From Xylanimonas ulmi (GTDB lineage Bacteria; Actinomycetota; Actinomycetes; Actinomycetales; Cellulomonadaceae), in the NCBI RefSeq assembly GCF_004216535.1, contig NZ_SGWX01000001.1, forward strand, positions 1,426,001 through 1,490,000: a DNA stretch of 64,000 nucleotides. Direction: 5' to 3'. Under the pieces are notes generated by a model. The model was given only the letters and a program-made list of their open reading frames with translations, was not told the DNA's origin and searched no databases. Numbering within the stretch: the first letter of the stretch is position 1; every line of letters begins with the position of its first letter. Below are positions 46,178 to 54,909 of the stretch, piece by piece. A program made the position numbers and the translations under genes.

Positions 46178-48181
46178 TCAGAACCGCGGAACGCGGCCCT
46201 GCACGTAGGTGGTGTCCTCCAGACCCGTGTGCCCCTGCGAGGACGAGAGCTGCCACGGCACCGACGCGACCACCACGCCGGGGGTGAACAGCAGCCGGCC
46301 CTTGAGGCGCAGCGCCGACTGGTTGTGCAGCAGCTGCTCCCACCAGTGCCCGACGACGTACTCGGGGATGTAGACCACCACGAGGTCGCGCGGCGACTCG
46401 CGCCGGATCGAGCGCACGTACTTGAGGATCGGTCGGCTGATCTCGCGGAACGGCGAGTCGAGCACCCGCAGGGGCACCGGCAGGTCGAGCGACTCCCAGC
46501 GTGCGGTCAGCTCGGCGATGTCGTCCGCGTCGACGCCGACGGTGACGGCCTCGAGCACCGAGGGGCGCGAGGCGCGCGCGTAGGCCAGCGCCCGCATGGT
46601 CGGCTTGTGGATCTTGGAGACCAGCACCAGCGCGTGCACGCGGCTGGGCAGCGCGCGCGCCGCCGCGACGTCGTCGAGCTCGAGCTCGTCGCGCACGCGG
46701 CCGTAGTGCCGGTGGATCGCCAGCATGAGCACGTAGAGGGCCGCCATCGCCAGGATGGCGATGTACGCGCCGTGGGTGAATTTGGTCAGCAGCACGATGA
46801 TGAGCACGAACCCCGTGCAGCCGAAGCCCACGACGTTGATGACCCGCGAGCGCAGCATGCGCTTGCGCTCGACCGGGTCGGGCTGACGGCGCAGCTCGCG
46901 CGTCCAGTGCCGGACCATGCCGAGCTGGGACAGGGTGAACGACACAAAGACGCCCACGATGTACAGCTGGATCAGGCGCGTGACCTGGGCGTCGAACGCG
47001 AGGATCAGCACGACCGCCGCGACCGCGAGGGTGAGGATGCCGTTCGAGAAGGCGAGCCGGTCGCCGCGCGTGTGCAGCTGCCGCGGCAGATAGCCGTCCT
47101 TGGCGAGGATCGAGCCGAGCACCGGGAACCCGTTGAACGCGGTGTTGGCGGCGAGCACCAGGATCAGGCCCGTGATGGCGGAGATCGCGTAGAACGCGGG
47201 CGAGAAACCCTGGAACACCGCGGCCGCGAGCTGGCCGATCGTCGGGTGCTGCGCGTACGTCTGCGGCGGCGGCGCGCCGTTGAGCGTGAGCTGTGTGGCC
47301 GGGTCCTCGACGTACTTGACGCCGGTCGCCTGCGCGAGCAGGAGGATCGCGACCACCATCGACGCCGAGATCGAGCCGAGCAGGGCGAGCGTCGTGGCCG
47401 CGTTGCGGGACTTGGGCTTGCGGAAGGCGGGGACGCCGTTCGAGATCGCCTCCACACCGGTCAGCGCGGCGCAGCCGGAGGCGAACGCGCGCGCGAACAG
47501 GAAGGCCCCCGCCAGGCCCATGAGGCCCTGGTCGAACCCGGCGCTCGGCGCCACCTCGAAGTCGTGGCTCTCGGCCATCGGCAGCTCGCCCGCGAAGTAC
47601 CGGACCGCGCCCACCGCCGCCATGAGGCCGATGAGCGCCATGAAGCAGTAGGTCGGGATCGCGAACAAGGTGCCCGACTCGCGCACCCCGCGCAGGTTCA
47701 CCAGCGCGAGGACGACGACGGCGACGACGGCGGCCGTGGCCTCGTGGCCGCGCAGCGCCGGGATCGCCGAGGCGGCGTACTGCGAGGCCGAGCTGATCGA
47801 CACCGCCACGGTCAGCACGTAGTCGACCAGCAGCGCCGAGGCGACCGACAGGCCCGCGGGCGCGCCCAGGTTGGTGGTCGCGACCTCGTAGTCGCCACCG
47901 CCCGAGGGGTAGGCGTGCACGTTCTGTCGGTAGGACAGGACGACCACGATGAGCACGAAGACGACGCCCAGGCCCGCCCACAGCGACACCGTTGAGGCGG
48001 CGACCCCGGCGATCGCGAGGGTCAGCAGGATCTCGTCGGGGGCGTAGGCGACCGACGAGAGCGCGTCCGAGGCGAAGACGGGCAGCGCGATGCGCTTCGG
48101 CAGCAACGTGTTCCCCAGGTGCTCGCTGCGCATGGGGCGACCGAGCAGAATGCGTTTAGCGGCGTCCGCGATGTCCGACAC
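46178..48181 (-). CDS. APC-family amino-acid/potassium permease with C-terminal soluble domain
   Basis: 667 residues from GTG 48181. About 12 membrane helices start with LPVFASDALSSVAYAPDEIL, the conserved first APC helix, and include YPSGGGDYEVATTNLG and GVEAISNGVPAFRKPKSRNA. The C-terminal 180 residues are soluble (from MLAIHRHYGRV to the end) with a Rossmann-like part. The layout matches actinobacterial permeases near TrkA proteins, and it is divergent from the two TrkA genes, so potassium-linked or amino-acid transport is plausible. Substrate not proven. Confidence 0.85.
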   Translation of the reverse strand: MSDIADAAKRILLGRPMRSEHLGNTLLPKRIALPVFASDALSSVAYAPDEILLTLAIAGVAASTVSLWAGLGVVFVLIVVVLSYRQNVHAYPSGGGDYEVATTNLGAPAGLSVASALLVDYVLTVAVSISSASQYAASAIPALRGHEATAAVVAVVVLALVNLRGVRESGTLFAIPTYCFMALIGLMAAVGAVRYFAGELPMAESHDFEVAPSAGFDQGLMGLAGAFLFARAFASGCAALTGVEAISNGVPAFRKPKSRNAATTLALLGSISASMVVAILLLAQATGVKYVEDPATQLTLNGAPPPQTYAQHPTIGQLAAAVFQGFSPAFYAISAITGLILVLAANTAFNGFPVLGSILAKDGYLPRQLHTRGDRLAFSNGILTLAVAAVVLILAFDAQVTRLIQLYIVGVFVSFTLSQLGMVRHWTRELRRQPDPVERKRMLRSRVINVVGFGCTGFVLIIVLLTKFTHGAYIAILAMAALYVLMLAIHRHYGRVRDELELDDVAAARALPSRVHALVLVSKIHKPTMRALAYARASRPSVLEAVTVGVDADDIAELTARWESLDLPVPLRVLDSPFREISRPILKYVRSIRRESPRDLVVVYIPEYVVGHWWEQLLHNQSALRLKGRLLFTPGVVVASVPWQLSSSQGHTGLEDTTYVQGRVPRF

Positions 48182-48257
48182 GGCGCCCACTGTAGGCGCG
48201 CCGAGCACCGAGCGCGTGTGTCGGCCGCGCCGTGGCGCCGCGTGTAGCGTTCGTGAC

Positions 48258-48923
48258 GTGCACTTCGTGATCATGGGCTGTGGCCGCGTCGGCGCCTCGC
48301 TCGCACAGGAGATCGAGTCGCGCGGCCACTCGGTCGCGGTGATCGACCAGAACCCCGACTCGTTCCGGCGGCTCGCAGGCGACTTCGGCGGTCAGAAGGT
48401 GACGGGCATCGGCTTCGACCGCGACACGCTCATCCAGGCCGGCATCGAGGACACCTACGCGTTCGCCGCCGTGTCCGACGGCGACAACTCCAACGTGCTC
48501 GCCGCGCGTGTCGCGCGCGAGACGTTCGGCGTCGCCAACGTCGTGGCCCGCATCTACGACCCCAAGCGCGCCGAGATCTACCAGCGGCTCGGCATCCCGA
48601 CCGTCGCGACGGTGCGGTGGACCGCCGACCAGGTGCTGCGCCGCATGCTGCCCTTGGGCGCCACCGACGAGTACCGCGATCCGTCCGGCGAGGTCCGGCT
48701 CGTGCAGATCGACTACCACGCCGGATGGACGGGCCGGTCGGTGCGCCGCATCGAGGAGGCGACGGGTGCGCGCGTGGCGTTCCTGTCCCGCTACACCGAC
48801 GGCGTCATGGTCACCGGCGACACGGTGCTGCAGGAGAACGACGTGCTGCACGTGCTGCTGCGGTCCGACGACGCGGACCTGGTCGAGCGGACGCTGACCC
48901 ACGCCCCCGAGAAGGAGGACTGA
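48258..48923 (+). CDS. trkA: TrkA-type potassium uptake regulator (RCK domain), first copy
   Basis: 221 residues from GTG 48258. RCK_N Rossmann domain with FVIMGCGRVGASLAQ and the acidic residue after beta-2 (AVIDQNPD), then a C-terminal TrkA_C domain (about 140-215) with VRLVQIDYHAGWTGRSVRRI. It binds NAD(H) or nucleotide and gates a potassium transporter. Corresponds to ceoB (Rv2691) of M. tuberculosis by position and type. Cotranscribed with the next trkA gene (3-base gap) and divergent from the permease. Confidence 0.9.
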   Translation: MHFVIMGCGRVGASLAQEIESRGHSVAVIDQNPDSFRRLAGDFGGQKVTGIGFDRDTLIQAGIEDTYAFAAVSDGDNSNVLAARVARETFGVANVVARIYDPKRAEIYQRLGIPTVATVRWTADQVLRRMLPLGATDEYRDPSGEVRLVQIDYHAGWTGRSVRRIEEATGARVAFLSRYTDGVMVTGDTVLQENDVLHVLLRSDDADLVERTLTHAPEKED

Positions 48924-48926
48924 CCG

Positions 48927-49646
48927 ATGCGCGTCGTCATCGCCGGGGCCGGCTCGGTCGGGCGCTCGATCGCCCGCGAGCTGCTCAGCCACGACCACGA
49001 GGTTGTGCTCATCGACAAGAGCCCGGCGGCCATGCGCGTGGCCCAGGTGCCCGACGCCGACTGGCTGCTGGCCGACGCGTGCGAGTTGCCGACCCTGGAG
49101 AACGCCCAGGTCGCGCAGGCCGACGTCGTCGTGGGCGCCACGGGCGACGACAAGGTCAACCTGGTCTTCTCGCTGCTGTGCAAGACGGAGTTCGGCGTCC
49201 CGCGCACGGTCGCGCGCGTCAACAACCCGCGCAACGAGTGGATGTTCGACCAGTCGTGGGGTGTGGACGTCGCGGTCTCGACGCCGCGCATCATGACGGC
49301 CATGGTCGAGGAGGCCGTCGCGGTGGGCGACGTGGTGAAGATCTTCACCTTCCACCAGTCGGGCGCCGACATCCTCGAGCTCACGCTGCCGCCGGACTCT
49401 CCGCTGGTCGGCACGCGCGTGGGCGCGATCGACTGGCCCGCCGACACGGTGCTGGCTGCCATCGTGCGCGGCCCGCTGCCGATCGCGCCGTCGGTCGACG
49501 ACACGCTGGAGGCGGGCGACGAGCTGCTGCTGGTGACCGGTCGCGACGTCGACACCGACACGCTGCAGACCCTGCTGGTGGGCGGCTCCGCACAGTCGCA
49601 CTCAGCGCGCTCGGACTCAGCCCAGGCGGACGCCGCGCAGATCTAG
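48927..49646 (+). CDS. trkA: TrkA-type potassium uptake regulator (RCK domain), second copy
   Basis: 239 residues with VVIAGAGSVGRSIARELL, the RCK_N glycine motif, VVLIDKSP after beta-2, and a C-terminal TrkA_C domain (ILELTLPPDSPLVGTRVGAI). A short Ser/Ala/Asp/Gln-rich tail (SAQSHSARSDSAQADAAQI) is unusual. Corresponds to ceoC (Rv2692) by position. It pairs with the preceding gene as a heteromeric regulator of potassium uptake. Its TAG stop shares four bases (CTAG) with the stop of the convergent DUF3159 gene. Confidence 0.9.
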   Translation: MRVVIAGAGSVGRSIARELLSHDHEVVLIDKSPAAMRVAQVPDADWLLADACELPTLENAQVAQADVVVGATGDDKVNLVFSLLCKTEFGVPRTVARVNNPRNEWMFDQSWGVDVAVSTPRIMTAMVEEAVAVGDVVKIFTFHQSGADILELTLPPDSPLVGTRVGAIDWPADTVLAAIVRGPLPIAPSVDDTLEAGDELLLVTGRDVDTDTLQTLLVGGSAQSHSARSDSAQADAAQI

Positions 49647-50383
49647 CGCGCCTCTGCCGGCTGCTCAGGGGCCAAGGCGTGCGGGTGGGCGCCGCGCACC
49701 ACCGCCCATGTCAGCCACAGCACGAGCCCCCACAGCGGCACGCCGAGCACGAGCCGCGCGGTGCCGAGCCACCCGACGGAGTCGTCGAGGTAGAGCGGCA
49801 CCTGGACGGCGAGCCGCAGCGCGAACATGCCCACCCACAGCCAGGTGGCGACCGTGTAGCGGCGCACCAGGGCGCGGTCTGCGCGCCACGCGGTCATGCC
49901 CGCGAACGGGTTGGCGCCCTCAGCGCTCTGCTCGCGCGCCCGCTCCGCGGTCAACCCGGCGCGCAGCGCCTCGACGACGAGCCCGACCGCGGGCCAGCGC
50001 GCGAGGATCGAGGCGAGCACGAGCACGAGGTAGGCGGCGTTGGTCCATAGCCCGATGGCGAAGAAGTTGCCCGCCTCGCCCGAACGCCACGCCCAGATCA
50101 CGCCCACGGCGATGCCGGCGAGCCCGCCGAGCGCCTGCGTCACCGGGGTGCGCTGGGCCAGCCGGACTGCGACGGCGACGAGCCCCGACACGGCGGCGGC
50201 GGCCAGCGACCAGCCCAGGTCGCGTGACGCGACGTAGACGACGACGAACAGCGTCCCAGGCAGCACCGTCTCGACGACGCCGCGCACGCCGCCGACGGCG
50301 TCGGCGAACGAGAACGTCTCGCCCGTCACGGCCTGCAGGCCGCGGCGCGCCGGCGGCGTGGCCGGCTGCTCGCGGGCGCTCAC
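49643..50383 (-). CDS. DUF3159 membrane protein
   Basis: 246 residues from GTG 50383. A short cytoplasmic N-terminus is followed by five to six membrane segments (for example TLFVVVYVASRDLGWSLAAA, LGGLAGIAVGVIWAWR, AAYLVLVLASILARWPAVGLV, WLWVGMFALRLAVQVPLYL). Motifs match actinobacterial DUF3159 proteins (Rv2693c-like, from memory). Function unknown; conserved next to the TrkA pair. Overlaps the preceding OB-fold gene by 4 bp. Confidence 0.82.
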   Translation of the reverse strand: MSAREQPATPPARRGLQAVTGETFSFADAVGGVRGVVETVLPGTLFVVVYVASRDLGWSLAAAAVSGLVAVAVRLAQRTPVTQALGGLAGIAVGVIWAWRSGEAGNFFAIGLWTNAAYLVLVLASILARWPAVGLVVEALRAGLTAERAREQSAEGANPFAGMTAWRADRALVRRYTVATWLWVGMFALRLAVQVPLYLDDSVGWLGTARLVLGVPLWGLVLWLTWAVVRGAHPHALAPEQPAEAR

Positions 50384-50748
50384 TCGCCGGCCTTCGGACG
50401 CAGCTCGTAGCGCGGGTTGAACATGGTGCGCCGACCCTCGGCCTCACACACCATGCCCTCGACGCAGATGCGCCGGCCCGGCTCGACCCCGGCGATGGTC
50501 CGTCGGCCCAGCCACACCAGGTCGAGCGCCCCCGAGCCGTCAAACAGCTCGGCTTCGACCGACGGCACGCCGTCGCGCGGACGCAGCACGACCGAGCGCA
50601 GCACCCCGGCCGCCTTGCCGCGCTGGCGCGGGGTCAGCGTAGAGACGGCGACGCAGCCTTGGGTCTTGGCGGCCTCGGCCCGCTCTTCGCCCGCGGCGAC
50701 GGAGTCTGCGGAGGCGAACACCTGCCGGACGGCGGTGCGCAGCGACAT
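50380..50748 (-). CDS. OB-fold nucleic-acid-binding domain protein
   Basis: 122 residues. After a helical N-terminus, the OB fold shows RGKAAGVLRSVVLRPRDGVP, SVEAELFDGSGALDLVWLG and PGRRICVEGMVCEAEGRRTM, as in the RecG/tRNA-anticodon OB domain. Probably an RNA or DNA binder; function unknown. Conserved in order with DUF3159 and DUF3710 genes in actinobacteria (Rv2694c-like position). Stop and next start overlap (GTGA). Confidence 0.8.
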   Translation of the reverse strand: MSLRTAVRQVFASADSVAAGEERAEAAKTQGCVAVSTLTPRQRGKAAGVLRSVVLRPRDGVPSVEAELFDGSGALDLVWLGRRTIAGVEPGRRICVEGMVCEAEGRRTMFNPRYELRPKAGE

Positions 50749-50763
50749 CGTGAGCCCCTGACC

Positions 50764-51504
50764 TCAGCGGATCTCGGTGATCTCCGGCCCGCGCGTGAGC
50801 GGGTCGAAGGCGGGCGTCTTGGCCTGGGGCTCTGCGGCCTCAGCGGGGGCCTGCGCGCCGCCGCTGTTGGGCAGCGTGAGCGTGAGCAGGTCGCGCGGCG
50901 GGCGCGGGCTGTCGTCGCGCACGACGACGACGTTGGCGAACACCGACTCCAGCGCGCGGGCCGCCTCGGGGTCGACCGCCGCGGCGCCCGTCAGCACGCC
51001 GCGCAGGAACCACCGGGGACCGTCCACGCCCACGAAGCGGGCCGGGCGCACGCCCTGGCGCCCGTCGGCGCCCTGCGCCGGGATGCGCGCGATGAGCTCG
51101 CGCCCGAACGGGCCGGGGACGTCGTCGACCGTGCCGCCCTGGGCGGTCACCGACGTGCTGATCTCCTCACGCACCTCGTCCCAGATGCCCCACGTGCGCG
51201 GCGCGGCGAAAGCCTGGACCTGCAGCCCCGAGCCCGCGAGCGTCGCCGAGACTCCGGTGACCTTCTTCGTGCGCTTGTCGATCTCCATGCGCAGCTCAAG
51301 GCCGGGCATGACGGGCAGCCAGATCGCGCCCAGGTCCACACGCGGTCCCATGGTCGCGACCTCGGCCGCGTCGAACGGGCCCTTGCGCGCGGGCTCTGCG
51401 GCGTCCGCGCCGTCCTGCTGCGCGGCCTCGACGACGTCGTGCGTCGCGGCCGCCTCGGGCTCGGCGGCCTCACTCTTCGACGCGTTGCGCCGGAACAGAC
51501 CCAC
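50764..51504 (-). CDS. DUF3710 family protein
   Basis: 246 residues from GTG 51504, with AAGGAGCCCC upstream. Acidic, Ala-rich N-terminus, then GPRVDLGAIWLPVMPGLELRME, VQAFAAPRTWGIWDEVREEI, and RPARFVGVDGPRWFLRGVLTG, the conserved core of DUF3710. Ends in a Pro/Ala-rich tail. Function unknown. Lies between the OB-fold gene and dut as in other actinobacteria. Confidence 0.85.
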   Translation of the reverse strand: MGLFRRNASKSEAAEPEAAATHDVVEAAQQDGADAAEPARKGPFDAAEVATMGPRVDLGAIWLPVMPGLELRMEIDKRTKKVTGVSATLAGSGLQVQAFAAPRTWGIWDEVREEISTSVTAQGGTVDDVPGPFGRELIARIPAQGADGRQGVRPARFVGVDGPRWFLRGVLTGAAAVDPEAARALESVFANVVVVRDDSPRPPRDLLTLTLPNSGGAQAPAEAAEPQAKTPAFDPLTRGPEITEIR

Positions 51505-51611
51505 GCGGGGCTCCTTCACTCGATCGCAGGCGCGCCGCATCGCGGCCGCGCCGTTCTTTCGTCTCCACACTAGCCCGGTTGGGCCCCGCGGCCGTCACCT
51601 CGGCCACCGCG

Positions 51612-52094
51612 TCACCCCTGCGCCGACGCCCAGCCGCCGCTCGACCCGAAGCCGCCCTCGCCGCGGTGTGATCCGGGCAGCGTCTGCGCGCGCACGAACC
51701 GCGCCCTCTCGACGCGCTGGATCACCAGTTGCGCGACGCGGTCGCCGCGCCGCAGCCGGACCGTCTCGGCGGCGTCGGTGTTGAGCAGCGTGACGCGCAA
51801 CTCGCCGCGGTACCCGGCGTCGACGGTGCCCGGCGCGTTCACGATGGTCAGGCCGTGCTTCGCCGCGAGGCCCGAGCGCGGGTGCACGAACGCCGCGTAC
51901 CCGTCGGGCAGCGCGATCGCCACACCCGTCGGCACGGTCACGCGCCCCTGTGGCGCAATCTCGACGTCGACTGTCGTCACCAAGTCCGCGCCCGCGTCGC
52001 CCGGGTGGGCGTAGGAGGGCACGGGGACCGCGTCGTCGAGCAGACGGATGAGGACGTCGACGGTCGTGTCACGGGGCTGCGGGTGCTCGGTCAC
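51612..52094 (-). CDS. dut: Deoxyuridine 5'-triphosphate nucleotidohydrolase
   Basis: 160 residues from GTG 52094. The five trimeric dUTPase motifs are present: HPGDAGADLVT (I), HPRSGLAAKHGL (II), NAPGTVDAGYRGELRV (III, catalytic Asp and uracil contacts), RLRRGDRVAQLVI (IV) and SHRGEGGFGSSG (V). Hydrolyses dUTP to dUMP, keeping uracil out of DNA and feeding dTMP synthesis. Transcribed away from the DUF3093 gene. Confidence 0.95.
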   Translation of the reverse strand: MTEHPQPRDTTVDVLIRLLDDAVPVPSYAHPGDAGADLVTTVDVEIAPQGRVTVPTGVAIALPDGYAAFVHPRSGLAAKHGLTIVNAPGTVDAGYRGELRVTLLNTDAAETVRLRRGDRVAQLVIQRVERARFVRAQTLPGSHRGEGGFGSSGGWASAQG

Positions 52095-52142
52095 GGGCCG
52101 AAGCGTACGCGGCCACCGCCGCGCACGGGGCAGGATGGGGCC

Positions 52143-52655
52143 ATGCGCAGCGTCTCCCCCACCCCCGACTACCGCGAGCGCCTGGTCCCCGGCCCGGGCT
52201 TGCTGGCCGCGGCGGCCTGCGCCGGGCTGCTGATCCTGGTCGTGCTGCTGCCCGTGGCGCCGGTCGCGGCGATCGTCGCGGGCGTGGTGGTCGCCGTCGC
52301 GGGCGTGGCCTGGATGGTGCTGGCCGCGCCGGTCGTCGAGGTGGTCGGCGCGCAGTGGCGCGCGGGGCGCGCGCACGTGCCGGTCTCGCTGCTGGGCGAC
52401 CCGGTCGTGGTGGCGGACCGCGCGCATCGCGACCGCGAGCTGGGCGCGCGCCTCGACGCGCGCGCCCACGTGGTGCTGGTCTCCTCGATCGCGACCGGGG
52501 TGCGCGTCGCGCTCGACGACCCGCAGGACCCCACGCCGTACTGGCTGGTCTCGACTCGGCGTCCGCAGCAGCTCGCGGCAGCGCTGCGCGCCGCCGGGGC
52601 GCGTACGGATCAGGCCGGTCCGGACGAGCCAAGGGCCGTCACGCCCGAGGCGTGA
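52143..52655 (+). CDS. DUF3093 membrane protein
   Basis: 170 residues: N-terminal YRERLVPGPG, two adjacent membrane segments (LLAAAACAGLLILVVLLPVA and IVAGVVVAVAGVAWMVLAAP), then a soluble domain ending in PTPYWLVSTRRPQQLAAAL, the DUF3093 signature. Function unknown. Divergent from dut and convergent with DUF4193, as in the M. tuberculosis arrangement (Rv2697c-Rv2699c, from memory). Confidence 0.85.
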   Translation: MRSVSPTPDYRERLVPGPGLLAAAACAGLLILVVLLPVAPVAAIVAGVVVAVAGVAWMVLAAPVVEVVGAQWRAGRAHVPVSLLGDPVVVADRAHRDRELGARLDARAHVVLVSSIATGVRVALDDPQDPTPYWLVSTRRPQQLAAALRAAGARTDQAGPDEPRAVTPEA

Positions 52656-52727
52656 CGGCCCAGCACTCCCCGGCGCCCGGCGGGCGCGTCGGGTCTGCGG
52701 ACGCGTGTCCGCGGCGTCGCGCGACGC

Positions 52728-53027
52728 TCAGGCCGCGCACTCCGAGCAGACCATCTGGCCGTTCCTCTCATACGCCAGCTGGCTGCGGTGGTGGACGAGG
52801 AAGCAGGACGTGCAGGTGAACTCGTCGGCCTGGCGGGGAAGCACGCGCACGGCGAGCTCCTCACCGGAGAGGTCGGCGCCCGGAAGCTCGAAGCCCTCCG
52901 CCGCCTCCGTCTCGTCCTCGTCGACAACACCCGACGTCTTGTCGGAACGGCGCGCCTGGAGCTCCTGGATCGAGTCCTGCTCCACGTCCTCGTCGTTCTT
53001 GCGGGGGGCGTCGTAGTCGGTTGCCAT
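52728..53027 (-). CDS. DUF4193 small zinc-ribbon-like protein
   Basis: 99 residues. Starts MATDYDAPRKNDEDVEQDSI and is strongly acidic in the first 50 residues. The C-terminus has paired cysteines, Cys-Thr-Ser-Cys (about 72-75) and Cys-Ser-Glu-Cys near the end, forming a probable zinc ribbon with RSQLAYERNGQMV between. Function unknown, conserved in actinobacteria (Rv2699c-like). The next 211 bases upstream carry no gene. Confidence 0.88.
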   Translation of the reverse strand: MATDYDAPRKNDEDVEQDSIQELQARRSDKTSGVVDEDETEAAEGFELPGADLSGEELAVRVLPRQADEFTCTSCFLVHHRSQLAYERNGQMVCSECAA

Positions 53028-53238
53028 CGCTGTGGTCACGCTCCGTGATCTCGGTGTCGGTACGCGCAAGTAATGCTCGGGCTCCGGGATTTGTTCCCGA
53101 TCAGCCACCGGATTGTGCCCTATGTGGACAGTCCCCGCGAGGCGATCCGCGCCACGCGTCGAAGAACCCCCCACGACCTGCACAAATGGCGGCGCGTGAC
53201 GCACGTGGTCGCGACACCGGCAGCCGGCGCGCTGAGTC

Positions 53239-54090
53239 TCAGACGCCGTCGGGCGCGTCCGCCGCCGCGGCCTCGAGCAGGCCGACGAGCTGGTCCAGGC
53301 CGGCCCCGCGGCCCGCGACGGTCATGGTCGGCCCGGGCGCGCCGCCGCGCAGCCCGACGACGCGCGCGCCCGCCTCGGTCGCCACGAGCGCGCCGGCCGC
53401 CATGTCCCACGGGTTGAGTCCCCGCTCGTAGTACAGGTCGAGCGATCCCTGCGCCAGGAGGCACAGGTCGATGGCGGCGGACCCGAGGCGGCGGATGTCG
53501 CGCACCTGGGGCAGCACGTGAGCCAACACCTGCGCCTGGTGCGCGCGGCGTGAGGCCGCGTACCCGAAGCCGGTCCCGACCAGGCTCAGGCCGAGCGGGG
53601 CCGGCTCGACCGGGCGCAGCGGGACGCCGTCGAGCGTGGCGCCCTGGCCCAACCCCGCGCTCCAGGTGCGCGCGCCCACGACGTCGTGCACGCAGCCGGC
53701 CAGGATGGTCCAGGCGGACGGGTCGGGGGGCCCGGCGACCACGGCCACGGACACCGAGAACGCGCTGACGCCGTACAGGTAGTTGACCGTGCCGTCGATC
53801 GGGTCGACGACCCACGTCAGCCCGCTCGTGCCCGGCACGTCGTCGCCCTCCTCACCGAGGATCGCGTCGGTCGGCCGCTCGGTCGCCAGGCGCGCGACGA
53901 GGTGCTCCTCGACGGCCCGGTCCATCGCGGTCACGGGGTCGACGTCGGACGACTTGGTGGCGGCGACCGTCACGCGCTCGGGGCGACGGGCGCGCACGAC
54001 GGCGCCGGCCTCGGTCGCGAGGGACTCGGCGAGCGCGCGCAGGGCGGGGACGGTGACGCCTTCGGGCAGGACGGGTGCTGTACTGGTCAC
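53239..54090 (-). CDS. suhB: Inositol monophosphatase family protein
   Basis: 283 residues from GTG 54090. Metal-binding motifs are ILGEEGDD, VDPIDGTVNYLYG and LNPWDMAAGALVATEAG, the full IMPase set. Hydrolyses inositol-1-phosphate or related sugar phosphates such as histidinol phosphate. The position after DUF4193 corresponds to suhB (Rv2701c) in M. tuberculosis, though the membrane/secreted protein gene normally between them (Rv2700) is absent. Coupled by 4-bp overlap with the TRIC-like gene upstream. Confidence 0.88.
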   Translation of the reverse strand: MTSTAPVLPEGVTVPALRALAESLATEAGAVVRARRPERVTVAATKSSDVDPVTAMDRAVEEHLVARLATERPTDAILGEEGDDVPGTSGLTWVVDPIDGTVNYLYGVSAFSVSVAVVAGPPDPSAWTILAGCVHDVVGARTWSAGLGQGATLDGVPLRPVEPAPLGLSLVGTGFGYAASRRAHQAQVLAHVLPQVRDIRRLGSAAIDLCLLAQGSLDLYYERGLNPWDMAAGALVATEAGARVVGLRGGAPGPTMTVAGRGAGLDQLVGLLEAAAADAPDGV

Positions 54091-54776
54091 CGGCCCATCC
54101 TGCCCCGGGTGCCCCACCTTCCGCTCCAGCCCGCTCCGGGGGCGGGCAAGACCCAGCCGCGCCGCAGCGAGACCAGACGGATGCCGCTGACGAGCAGCAC
54201 CACGAGCGCCTGCGACCACAGCGCGAGCCACCCCTGCCACCACAGCAGCACGGTGACGATCGCGCCCAGGAACGCCGGAATCGCGTACAGCTGGCGGTCG
54301 GCGAGCACGAGGGGCACCTCGTCGACCAGGATGTCGCGCAGGATGCCGCCGCCGATGCCCGTCAGCACACCGACCATGATCGCCGCGAGCGGTCCGGCGC
54401 CCAGGGCCAGGCCCTTGGTGGTGCCGAGCAGGACGAAGAACGCAAGCGCCCACGCGTCGAGCACGATGACGGTGCGCCGCATGCGCTCGACGCTGGGGTG
54501 CAGGAAGAAGATCACGATCCCGGCGACCAGCGCGGTCGACACGAACCTCCAGTTCGCGATGCCGACGGGCGGCGTCGCGCCGATCAGCACGTCGCGGATC
54601 ACACCGCCGCCCAATCCGGTCGCCCAGGCCAGCACCAGCACCCCGAAGGCGTCGAAGCTCTTGCGCACACCCGCCAGTCCGCCCGACAGCGCGGCGAAGA
54701 ACACGCCGGCCAACTCCAGCGCCGTGTCGACGTGCAGCTCGGCGAGCCAGTCCAAGAACGCGGTCACGGGAGACAT
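54087..54776 (-). CDS. TRIC-like (UPF0126) cation channel family protein
   Basis: 229 residues with seven hydrophobic segments and two copies of the family motif, GGGVIRDVL and GGGILRDIL, from the internal duplication of trimeric intracellular cation channels. Prokaryotic members are potassium-conducting channels. GTG start of suhB overlaps its stop, so the two are coupled. Whether it carries K+ here is inferred from the family only. Confidence 0.88.
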   Translation of the reverse strand: MSPVTAFLDWLAELHVDTALELAGVFFAALSGGLAGVRKSFDAFGVLVLAWATGLGGGVIRDVLIGATPPVGIANWRFVSTALVAGIVIFFLHPSVERMRRTVIVLDAWALAFFVLLGTTKGLALGAGPLAAIMVGVLTGIGGGILRDILVDEVPLVLADRQLYAIPAFLGAIVTVLLWWQGWLALWSQALVVLLVSGIRLVSLRRGWVLPAPGAGWSGRWGTRGRMGR

Positions 54777-54909
54777 CCTGCCGTCAGTCGGCGTGCCCGG
54801 ATCGGCGGCACACCGGCGCGGTTGCAGGCCGCACACGGCGCACGGTGGCACGCTCGATCCGTCAGTACGTCGGCGCGGGGGCGCGTCATGGCCCCGCCGA
54901 GGAGGAAGC

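Noticed and set aside
45389-47995. 868-codon plus-strand and 680-codon minus-strand open frames in the permease region
   Set aside because: Both are alternative frames of the methyltransferase and APC permease genes; the permease frame has the transmembrane pattern.
52656-52727. Possible terminator between convergent DUF3093 and DUF4193 genes
   Set aside because: Only short, overlapping GC-rich self-complementary stretches (around GGCGCCCGGCGGGCGC) are present; too weak to call as a terminator.
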